Assembly: GCA_910589415.1 (NCBI GenBank)
Contig: OU342639.1
Coordinates: 25,738,268 to 25,802,267, forward strand
DNA from: Malachius bipustulatus
Taxonomy: Eukaryota > Arthropoda > Insecta > Coleoptera > Melyridae
Direction: 5' to 3'
DNA: 64,000 nucleotides
The notes below the pieces were generated by a model. The model saw only the letters and a program-made list of their open reading frames with translations. It ran no database searches and was not told the DNA's origin. The first letter of the stretch is position 1. Each line of letters starts with the position of its first letter. Positions 22,823 through 33,860 of the stretch are shown one piece after another. Position numbers and translations under genes: made by a program.

Positions 22823-23247
22823 AGGCCCCTTCAAATTTGACGTAAATGTAAGCGATAACGTAACCTACAAGATTCAGTGCTATGGTACCTTATGACTGGT
22901 GCTACATAAGAAAAAACTTATGCTTACGGTTACGTCACGTAGGTACTGTGTACTTTTACGTAAATTTGAAATAATTGAATAATATGGTTACGTTTACGGA
23001 AAATAAATTGATATCTCCCAACTGCGCATACTCCTTCGATTCTCTAACTTAAATTCTTATTTGCATTGGTGGAAGTTTTTAGAGAAAGATGTAGGTAGAC
23101 AATAAAATAATTCTTCATTTTTTTCAAAAATATGGCCTTCTGCTTGGTACTGTCAAATTAATGTTTATGTTCAATGTGGACAGGGAGGTTAATATTACGA
23201 CTTACGTTGCGCTTGCGTTTACGTTTACGTCGAATGTAAAGGGGCCT
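22823..23247. mobile_element. PIF/Harbinger-like MITE, 425 bp
   Basis: The termini are inverted: the left end reads AGGCCCCTTCAAATTTGACG and the right end, inverted, reads AGGCCCCTTTACATTCGACG, followed by GTAAA(T/C)GTAA. The trinucleotide TTA flanks both sides (22820-22822 and 23248-23250), which is the target duplication of PIF/Harbinger transposons. There is no coding capacity, so it depends on a transposase elsewhere. Confidence 0.8.
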
Positions 23248-23536
23248 TTATGTAAGTTCTATAGTGTGAAGTAATTAAGGTAGGTTCTTAAAAAATTTGA
23301 TGTTCTTTGTTTAAGGTTCTTTGATGATCTTATCAGATAGTCGTAGTGAAAATAGCGTCTTCAACTCGACGAGAATAATGGCTATTTTTTCATGAGTGGT
23401 TCTTTCTCCAAGTGATAATTTCTCTGTTCTTTGAAGAATATGCCTACTATTGTCAAAAAATTATTTACAATACAACCTCAATTTTGGCACGATAGGGGGG
23501 AGCTATTATAAAAATATTACAATAATTAAAAAATAT

Positions 23537-24357
23537 CAGGGTGGGCCACGGTATACGAAACGGAAGATTATGGCCGTGTCTCTGGATTTTAGGATCTTTT
23601 TATTTTTGGAGTGGGTAGAGACCCGGCAGAGGTACGTTTTAAAATTATATTCATAATGTACAGGCTGTCCCAAAAGCATAAAACATATTAAAGTTATGTT
23701 TTTTTTTTAAATGGAATGCTCCTATGTTATTGCATTTTTAGATTGTCTGAAAAAAAAATAAGATTGGCTTTTACAGTTGGTGTTTAAATTCAGAAGTTTT
23801 TGAGTTATAAACAAGTGAAAATCGTCATTTTTCAAGTTCAAGGCCCTGTACAACGAAAACGGCTAAAGATAGAGAAAAACGGCTTACATGTCCCTATTTT
23901 AACTTTTCATGTGCTTTCTTTGATTTTTTTATTTGGCGACGCGTGGAGAAATCTCAGAATTTTTCAAATTTTTTATCACCCTGTATAAACATTTCATCTA
24001 CATCGTAGGATAGTACATGAAAAGTTAAAATAGGGACATGTAAGCCGTTTTTCTCTATCTTCAGCCGTTTTCGTTGTATAGGGCCATGAACTTGAAAAAT
24101 GACGATTTTCACTTGTTTATAACTCAAAAACTTCTGAATTTAAGCACCAACTGTAAAAGCCAATCTTATAACATAGGAGCATTCCATTTAAAAAAACATA
24201 ACTTTGATATGTTGCATGCTTTTGGGACACCTGTACATTATGAATATAATCTTAAAACGTACCTCTGCCGGGTCTCTATCCACTTCAAAAATAAAAAGAT
24301 CCTAAAATCCAGAGACACGGCCATAATCTTCCGTTTCGTATACCGTGGCCCACCCTG
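23537..24357. mobile_element. 0.8-kb foldback element with CAGGGTGGGCC ends
   Basis: The arms at about 23537-23915 and 24015-24357 are reverse complements, from CAGGGTGGGCCACGGTATAC at the left to the matching CACCCTG at the right. TAT flanks both sides (23534-23536 and 24358-24360). The central loop is about 100 bp and contains a CACCCTGTATAA word. The interior is unrelated to the foldback at 15818-17021 although both begin CAGGGTG. Open frames at 23800-23988 and 24074-24376 are palindrome artefacts. Confidence 0.85.
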
Positions 24358-24360
24358 TAT

Positions 24361-27300
24361 AAGAACGGATAATTAAAATATGAGCCGAAAGCAACATAAA
24401 GAGATTATGTTCAGATCTTAGAATATCTTTATAAAAACATTACTTTTTAACGAAGGGAGGATGTATAGTACTTATCATCTGTCTAAGCCAAGTTTTACAG
24501 AATCTCTTTCTCCTATTTTAAATCTTAAAGGTCTGTAGAAACCATGGAGACGAGACCGTCTGTTTGAAGTCCAGGTAAACTGCTAACCAGGATGTGCCTG
24601 GAGCAAAGCCACTTGGCTAAACTTAGCATGACCTCGGTTTGTTGAGGATTTAATGCTAGACCACTGCATTACTGAGGACGACTTGTGTGAAAAACAGAAT
24701 GTGTTTGCAACTTTTTTATTGGCTTTTAGATGTAATCTGCTTTGATCATTCGTTTCATTAGTAAGTAGGTATAGTGATACTGAAACATAATAAGTAAGAT
24801 TACTCGAAATGGAAATGAATATAAGATTTTTGTTTGTTGAGGGATAAAGTGTGATTTATAACACTTCTTATGAGGGGAAAAGCATTTCATGAGATTTGCT
24901 TTATTGACCGGGAGTAGAAAGGATTTTCCGAAATAATGAAAATTCCAGCTAAGTGAAATGAAGTTTATCTCTATTGTCGAGCAGTAACGGTGTGTATAGT
25001 AGATAAGAGAGGCGTCGAAAGAGGAGTTACTAGCAAAGCGTGACTTAGGAACATTATTCCCACTGGAAACATCACACGTCTTTCTGACACAATTATACTA
25101 ATTGCGGGGAAACTCCTTTAATACCTATTATTTCATTTTTTTTAATTTGATCATATCGCAAATCAAGCAAGTAGTTTATCAAAACTCAAATTATATATTA
25201 AGTGTTACACTAACGTAATGCCAGGTTCACGTTATCATTAATCTAAATTAGTGGTTATATTTTTATTAAATACTCATGTTACAGGATAGTTTGTGATTTT
25301 AACGCCCATTCGGTCATACAGCTATAATGGGAGATCGCATTCATAGAAATTAAAATGAATATTACTTGACTGCTATTGCCCATATAGACTAATGTGGGTG
25401 ATGGTAGATAAATATTTCACAATTTACTCAGTTAGATGCCAGTTTTTTTCTGAATTTATCAACATAATTTTAGTGGGACCAAAAAAATTAATGAGACCAT
25501 AAACGACCAAAATCATGGAAGTTTCGCTTTCGAAAAGATGATGATCATCTCTGAGGTAGGTACAACTTCGTCTACAACTGAGGTCGCAGCTAAGTTAAGC
25601 CGACAGCTAATAATCTTTTTAATGATTCAAGCTGTAGATTTTCACGGGGAAAACTGAACTACTCAACAAAATTTATAGCCTATCTCTGTTCCTTCAGAAT
25701 CTTTCCAAACTTATTGTTATTAACTATTATTGGTGACCTGCCGATTTTGCATCCACATTTAAGAGTTTTTTGTTCCCCTTTTTTTGCGTTACTACACACA
25801 GATAGACTATAATCTGTCAGCTTTTAAGCTTTTTAAACCCATTTGACTACATGTTATGATTTCATTCTCTCATTCTTCCTTCCCCAGATACACTTTGATG
25901 CACAGATCTATATATTTAGGATTCCCACTTTAGTAATTGAAAGGGTGGGGCTCGAAAAGTTATGAACCCTGCATTTAGTTCGGTAAATGTATATATTTAC
26001 TTGTGCTCTGGCTTGTAAGGGTTCGATGAAAGGCACCCTTACGTAGAGAATTGGTTGTCTGTCGGTCTGTCGGAGCCGGTTTTCTCAGGGACTGCTATTG
26101 CAATAGCTATCGATTTGAAATTTTCCAGTTATTAAACTTGTCCCCTCTCACCTATTTCAGTTGTCAAAATTGAGTTGATAAAAAAATTAACTGTATTTTT
26201 TTTCTCAGCGATTAATTAATGTGCGCCTGAAGCCTGAAAGACCCTGAGCTTTGAGAATGTGGAGGTGGCGTGAGAGACCAAAGATAGTTTGTGATATAAA
26301 ATTCCGCGAGACCTTAAAATGACAGGTCAAGAGAGAAAGGTAATAAATTTTGAAAAGGCTCAAATTAGGCGCTAAATTCCTACGCTAACGTGACACTCTC
26401 TCCCCACTTCATTAGAAAAGGAAAGAGGTAAAGGGAATGCCGTGGGATGCCAGTTGTCCTTTTTCATTCAGAAAATAATTTTATGTCATTTTTATAAAAT
26501 GGTAATTCCCTAAGTATTAAAAAAATAAACTAAAACTCACTTATTGCTTTTTTGATTAATATTTTAAGATAAATATTGTCCTTCTCTTTAAGAAACCTTG
26601 ATTCGGGTAACAATATTTATATTTCCGGATGTTATTTACATATAAAAACGTTCACTTTTATAATGATGTAATGGTACTTGGACCTAAAAAGTCAATAATT
26701 CAGCTTCAGCATAGTCGACTATGTGCCTTGGCTGGACATTTATTTTAGAAACTATTTTAAAATAATTGAACAAAGCATTTACAAAAACAATGTTTCATGA
26801 GATCACTCTTCACTCTCATTGATTGTCTTATTTTTCTCATTTGAAACTCGCAAAGGGAACTGAAGATAGGTAGGTACTACTTACTTAACTCTTACTTTAC
26901 TTAAAATGTAAAAGATATTAGATAATTAATTGAAGTAAGGTACAGATGAGGCTTTCCTCGTTCGTCCGACACCAATCACTATCTCTTCATGTCATCTGTA
27001 CTTTCTTCCATTGGCTACTTCACGCGCGTCTGTCTTCCTCTCTTTCTAATTATACCACTTTAGGTATGTACGATTCCCGCTAGGTGATATTGTCATCATA
27101 AACCGTAACTGACCTAAAAGATCGGTGAATTTTGAAACGCTCTGTCGTTTAGAGAAGGTTGTTAACAACTTTTGCTCGTCGCTTTAGTTCTTATGCCGAC
27201 TTGCTTTAGTAATAAATTTTGTAATCAAAAAGAAATTTTAATTTAAAAATTAAAACAAAAACTGACAGTGATGATGTTCAAAAGCCCGGTCTAAAATCTT

Positions 27301-27894
27301 CTCATTCAGGTACGAAATTCTGATTATCGTTATCATCAGCTGGCAGCTATTAGGGTATGAGAGTATGTATATTCAAGATTAAATGCCATTATGAATGTTT
27401 AATTTACATAATAGACTCGAAATTAACGTCCAGTCCATCAGGTAAAAAATAGTTCTAAGCGCTTGTACAGCCGTAAATCAAAGAAATGGAGAAATTATAA
27501 ATAATAGACTGAAATTACATGTTATGTATAATTATCAAAATGGCAGCAATCATATGATTAAACCAGAATTTGACGTGCTAGATATTTGCCCACTTCATTT
27601 TAATGTCTCGGAAAATATCAAAACACCCTTGATAAAACACGCGATTAACTTTCTTATGTAATAGGGGAAAGTCCGCATGTATGAAATGTGTGTTAGGAGT
27701 GTTCAATCTGAAATAGAGGTGGATTGGTGAGTTTTAATTTAGATGATAATTTTAGTCAATGACGATGCAATTTATATGCTTTTTAAATGAAAGTTTTTTT
27801 TTTGTTTCATCCAATCAAAAGAGAGACTTTGTTCCGTTCTAAATCAAAATTATCACAGAACATGAATAATTAAATTGATATCTAGCTATTATTA
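24361..27894. other. Unassigned DNA
   Basis: No gene is recognised across this 3.5-kb stretch. Near 26060 a TCTGTCGGTCTGTCGG segment followed by TTTTCTC resembles the CGGTCTGTCGGTCTGTG segment at 57750, suggesting a shared repeat family. Confidence 0.55.
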
Positions 27895-28870
27895 TTAACC
27901 AAAATAAACGTAAACTTACACAAATAGTCGCCGCGACTCCGCTGAAGAGCGCGTATCCGAGAGCTCCTATTTTCGATCACTCGACCGCATAAACCGTGGT
28001 TGATATCATTGATGGCATTCGTTATATTGATTCTTAAAGCATCAATCGCCTGTCCAGTGATTTAACGTAACCCCACAAGAAAAAGTCTAATGGCGTCAAA
28101 TCACAAGATCTCGTTGGCTAGTTGATGTCGCCACAACGCGAGATAACATGCCGTTGAATTTTTCGTGCAGAAGATCCAAGATTTCATGCGCTGTGTAGCT
28201 CGTATTGCTGGAACCACATGTAGTTGAGATTCATATCTTCCAATTGAGACCACAAAAAATTTCTTATCATCGACCTGTACCTCTCGCCGTTGACAGTTCA
28301 ATGACCCTGCCGGACAAAAATCTACACCAGGCACTGACTTGTTCTGGATGATGCATTTGCAACTAACTGATGGATCTTGCTGATGGTGAATTGCTATCTC
28401 CCCAAATGCGACAACAAGGTCATAGTCATCACTGAATTCAAAGCCTCGTCGCTGAAAATTATTGGTTCACTTCCGACTGCCTAGAGCCCATTCAGCGAAT
28501 GCTCGACGCTGCCTGTGATCGTTGGCCTTTAGTTACTGGGTCAACTGAATCTTTTAAGGGTGCGGGCCCAAGTCCCGATGTTAAATACCCCAAGTTGAGG
28601 TCCAAGTTCTTGGGCGCGACTGCCTCGGATTATCCTGTACACTTTCGTTTACTGCAGCAATCTTTTCTGCAGAACTTACAATACGATGTCTCATATTCTT
28701 GTTTGATTGTTGATTGAACCGTTACTCTGTTTAATTCAAACATGTTCACCAAACGACGAATAGGAGACTCAACAGGACGATCGTGTGCACAGTAAAAAAT
28801 CACGTAGCACACGGAACGTAGCTCGAACTGAACACTCATTTTGATATTAAAGTTTAATGATTTGCACGCG
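27895..28870 (-). pseudogene. Mariner-like transposase pseudogene (DUF4817 type)
   Basis: Read on the minus strand across several frames, this region gives a decayed transposase of the Tc1/mariner-like family that carries an N-terminal DUF4817 helix-turn-helix. In order: HDRPVESPIRRLVNMFE (about 28780-28730), matching the HTH block; FAEWALGS-like remains (about 28490); a CRIWGDSN-like stretch; TSYTAHEILDLLHEKFNG (about 28200-28150), matching the segment after the second catalytic Asp; the stretch where family members read PPRSCDLTPLDFFLWGYVKS, now broken; then IDALRINITNAINDI and a terminal RSRGDYL-like end. The expected QDG Asp is not seen. Multiple stops and frameshifts show it is dead and old. 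Terminal inverted repeats were not found. Confidence 0.8.
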
Positions 28871-31800
28871 TTGTTCAAGAGTGTAACTTTCCATAAAATT
28901 CTTACCGAGATGTTGTAGCTATGAGTTCTTGTTGCATCTGTCATACTTTTCATACATTTGGACGCAACACACTATATATTCATAAACAATTAGAAAAAAT
29001 CAGTATGAGAGCTAAGTACGCCATCATAAGCTACGTTATTTTGTTGACCACGTGACGGATATGAAAAGGTAGAGTGTTTGTTTTGTTCGTAAATGTCTGT
29101 TTCAATTTCTAATGGTCAGCAGAATGGAAATACTATTAGCAGAATGGACGGTATAAAAGCTCACTCTCCATTGAGTTAATATATATTTTATACCTATGTA
29201 GATTTTTTACGAGTCCATTTACCTAATTACAGCTCTAAGTAAAATTGTCCACCATAATCTACATATACGCTTGGTATACAAGGTGTAATAGAAACAGGTG
29301 CAATAAATAATCCGGCTTATACAAAGTGAGATGGGATTATATTATCTTGCTTTGAGTGACTTGGTAAAAGAAAAACATGACTTGGTGCTGTTCTGTACCG
29401 AGTCCGGCAACCAGTACCGACGGATTCGAGTAGCCTGTGAAATGGTAATGAAGTACGCTTGATGAGAGAGTTAAGCAAGCAGTTGAGCGTAGAGCGAGGG
29501 ATGCACTCCGCTTTAAGACTTGCAGCTGATCTGGAAATTGCAGACGGCGGTTTCAACACTGTTCAACGACTCGAGGAACTTAGTCTTACGAACAATGAGG
29601 GCCTGATTTACCCACAGGCTAATAATTAGGCTAGAGTCTAGGGCGCAAGGACTGAGAGGGCGCTTAGCTTGTCATTTGCATGCACTTACTTACAGAATAA
29701 AAATACTGGTAGGATTTCCGGACACCCCCCTTGTAACTGGAGGGTGTTCCATACCCCCCAAACCCCCCCAGTTTGTCCGGAAAATTTTATCTACGGAACA
29801 AAATCTACTGAAATCTAGAAATTTTTAATATACTTCATGCGCCACTGAAGAGCAGGACAGATAGGGAGCGCATATTAATTAGTCTAGGGTTGTCAGAACT
29901 CTAAATCAGGCACTACCAACAATTTGTGGAAGTGTCGAATCATAATCCAAACATCTTCAACAAACTCATTTTCACCGTTAATTAACAAGCTTTAGGTATT
30001 GAGCTGCAAGAAATCCAATGCAGTTGCATGAAAACCCTATCCGTATATAGCAATAAAGTGACTGTTTGGTTTGGAATGTCTGCACAACTGTGATACTGTG
30101 AATAATTGAACCTTTTTTGTAATCAATAGTGAACTGTCACGATTTTTTTCAATCATTTTTCTTTCAACAAGATGGTGTAATGGCACCCAAAAGTATACCA
30201 AACAATTAATATTTTATATTTTGAGAAACATGTTCTTGGCCGAGTAACCAAATGCGCGCCTAATAAAATTGAAAATTCTAGACTTCGACTTAGGTACATC
30301 AGGAGTGTCCCCCAAGATTACGCTAAAATGTACCTTGCATTGCCCTAATTTATAAAAATCCTTTTAGTTCATCAATCAGTTAGCCCATTCAAAAGAGAAT
30401 GAAGTATGTGAAAAGAGTATGTGGTATGTGCATAGTATAAAAAAATATAAAAAAAGTCTAATATTTGCAGCAGTTTTCAGGTTATGTATGTTGCTGTGAG
30501 TTTTTATCTGGGTAAAGTGGTCGGAATTTTTTATATAGGATTTCAATGTTCTATTATTGATGTGGGTAAAATTTTTCGAACTTGTACAGATGAATAAATG
30601 TTAACCGCTTACAATTGGTCTTAAGATGACGTCCGCCTTGTGAATTTTTGGTAGTTCGTATAGACTTTTGGGTTTTTACTTACTTGACTTTTCACGCCTA
30701 GAATTGTATACACATATACAACTCACCTATACAGAAGCTACAGAACTAACTAACATTATGTGATTTTTCTATGAAAATCTAACAATTCTGGAGAATATAA
30801 TAGTTTCACCATTATAATCGAGTCACCATTTGACAATCGATTAGATTTGACGACTAATAACAACTGATGTTGGGAACAGATAGAATTTAGACTGATCAAT
30901 GGCTGTTGTCATAGCAGTTAATTGTTAATTCTCTTCAAATGTAAGTTAGGAGGTTTATTATATTCAAAGAGGAATCTTGAAAAAGTTTCTCCATTTCAGA
31001 AGTTTATTAAATTATACCACATTTCTGTATAACGGATTGTGTACCTCTCTACCTACTTACTTTAATTTTTTTCAATTTTTATTTTTATACTAGATGAGTA
31101 TTTATGACAGAAGAATGGACGGAGTTTTGAAATTACTTCACTCTTATAAAACGTAAACAGCTCCAAATGAGTTTAGAAAAGAATTTCGTTCATGATAAAG
31201 GAGGTTTATTATTTCCCTTATTCTCCGGTGGTATAACTTGCTAGAAAAAGGAGAGTTTCTTATTAAGAAGTGTATTTATGACATTTCTGCTTCTTGTTTA
31301 TCCAACTTGAAAAAAATCCTAATTTAATTATCTGACATCCTTTTTCTCCGTCTTTAAATTGTGAATAACTGGTTCATTAAACTTGTATTTTTGTAAATAC
31401 TTTATAATGCTAAATCAAATAATAACGTTGCTTTGCATATATTAAAAATCTCAATTCAACGCAATTATCTGTGCCATTTATAAAATGTGCCTTGATAAAC
31501 ATCAGATTTCTTCAAAAAAGTCGAAAAATATCAATTTGGAGACGTTTAAGAAGCCTTATACAAGGTGATTCTGTAATCAGTACCATAAATGATACAGGCT
31601 GTACCTACCTACTGTCAAAATAATACGAGAATCAAGAATAACTTATTTTCCAAAAGTGATTCCCTAACAAGATACAAGGTGTAAAAGGGTCGATTTGGAT
31701 AAAACTTATTTGATCGTGTCTTTCAACTGGGTTGAACAATTTAATTCAATTAGTACAATTGTCAAAAATTTCGAGTTATTCTGATCAGTCAGTTTATAGA

Positions 31801-32239
31801 TATTCAAAAAATATTAAATTTGTCGAATAACTTTAACGCGCCCTGTAGGTATCTCGAAAACCAAAGCTCCAACGACCCATTTTTACAGGAAATTTTTCTC
31901 CTATTTTTGCATTTTCTACATGCCCTTTAAGTTAAAAAAATTATCATTTATACTTCCAAGATTTTGAAGAGTGATTATATACACCTTCTTCAGCTGTTAT
32001 CTGCCAAAGCCACGATGATCCAAACTGTGTAGTCGTTGTTCCTACCTGTGTTGGAGACATGCGCACAGAAATTTTCAGCTTTTATAAAATTACGAACATC
32101 TGGCAGCCGCGGGACCTTGCTCTAAAAGGATTTCATTAAGTGTAAGTAAGGCAGGGGTCAGCCACTTTTGTTGTTACAGTTTGTATTTCATTGACAACCA
32201 TAATTAATAATTATTAATTATTAATATTTTTCAAACTTT
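28871..32239. other. Unassigned DNA
   Basis: No gene is recognised. A 12-bp inverted pair, TTTCCGGACA and TGTCCGGAAA, encloses a C-rich stretch (about 29717-29793), and similar C-rich words with TTTGTCCG occur at 36555-36610. A GGTATAAAAGCTC word at 29151 resembles the TATA region at 19887 but has no gene attached. A CACAAGGTG-type terminus lies near 31562. Confidence 0.5.
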
Positions 32240-33860
32240 TTTGAAATAAGTTTGTTCTCTCCATATCCAGCATGGCCCGGAATCAAGACCAGAGTTACTT
32301 CGTTGCTCTTTGCTAGAACATTCAAGGTTTGTTGACAGTTCCAGATCAACTTGGACTTTTAGAGGAGCTTGGCTGTCTGAAAATATCTTTCATGATCTGC
32401 GTTGGCAGTGCATCTTTTCCTGCAACTGCGAACAGAGCTCTATGGCATATATTTCGACCTGGAAAGTGGTTGCGTGAAGGCCCAGGCTCGAGAAGACTCT
32501 CTTCTTCGAGCCAGCGCTACATACCCCAGCTCCAGTTCCTGTGGACGTTTTGAATCCATCGGTGAACTATGTGAAATCTGCTGCTTGGTGTTCATTTCTG
32601 TTATCCTCCAACACGTCTCTTCCCGGGAGAAGGACTTTATAAGCAGAGCGGTTCATGATTGCCTTAGTCATTATGTCCGAGGGCATACCCAGTAGACTCT
32701 GATGACTTTCTATGTCATCCAGTAGCCTGGTTCGCTCCAAGTTATAAGCATTTAGCAGCCTTCTTGTCATATATGTATCATTCTATATGTAGTCAATCTG
32801 CATGGCCTCTCTCTACAAATAGTCCGTCGACGGTGTGGTGTTAATGGCACCATAGATCGCCAGACAAGTTTGTCTCTGTAGGCGAAAGAGCTTGAATTTG
32901 GCCATGGCCTGCTGGCCTTTTGGCCACCAAGCGGTATTGCCATATGCAATCATAGCTTTGACGACCTTTACGTAAAGGCAGTATATTTGTTTGGGTCCGA
33001 TTTCCCGTGCTTTGGCACAGATCCTTTTACACGTCTGGCACACGTTTACACAAGGAGAGTTTGGCTTTGTGTATAATCTTTTCCAGGAGATGGGAGTTCC
33101 AAGTAAGCTTTTTATCAAGGATTACTCATAGGTACTCGGCTTCCTCTGCAAATGAAATGGTTTCTCCCAGAAGAGTTGGCGGCGTTGAACTGTCCACCCT
33201 TCTCATTCTGGAAAATGGTACTGTGACAGTTTTGCGAGGGTTGACTGACATTATAATTATGTGTTCCCTCTCGTACCATTGATAAGTCACCTCGAGTATC
33301 TTTCTGAAGGACCCTAGAAATGGTCGCTACAGATCTTCTTTTGATCAGAATGACCAAGTCATCAGTATATACCTTAACTTCGACACTAAATAGTGAGAGA
33401 ACGGCTAGAAGATCCTCGAAGAGAAGGGACAAAAGCAAAGGAAAGAGGGCTCCTCCCTACGTAAAGTAGATATCTTTCCCTGCCATTGAGGTCGTTACAG
33501 TTCTGTTCAGCCACTTGTGACTGATGGGATCCCTCTGCTTGAGACAACTGCCTTATAGAGGGATGATTGTGGTAGTGCACTGTTATACGCTCCTTCTATG
33601 TCGAGGAAGGAGGTCTCTTTTTGTCGAGAGACCTGGTGATCTTGCTCACAAGGTTGTTGAGAGCAAGGTCGGTTGACTTTCCAGTCTGGTAGGCATACTG
33701 GCCTGCATTCCGTGGATGGCTATTCAATCTCTGATGTACGCATCCAGCACATTTTCCAGACTTTTTAGTTAAAAAGGAATAGGGCTAATGGGTCTAAGCG
33801 ACTTTGGGTGTGATTATGTGTAACCCACCTTGGGTATGTATACCCTTACTTTTGCAATAG
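32240..33860 (-). pseudogene. Decayed non-LTR retrotransposon ORF2 (RT plus RNase H)
   Basis: On the minus strand, in changing frames, the order is that of a non-LTR retrotransposon polyprotein: KSLRPIS-SLENVLDAYISD (about 33840-33725), matching the RT block around FRPISL; LDIEGAYNSALPQSSLYK (about 33610-33555), matching RT motif A; a YTDDLVILI block (33375-33350), matching motif C (YADD) with Ala changed to Thr; then an RNase H domain with FTDGFKTSTGTGAG (about 32565-32525), a TTFQVEIYAIELC block and FSDSQAPLK (about 32375), which keep the Asp, Glu and Asp catalytic positions; and VTLVLIPGHAG near 32290. The endonuclease and gag parts are missing, so it is 5'-truncated. RNase H places it in the I/R1/LOA-type assemblage. 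It has several stops and frameshifts. Confidence 0.8.
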
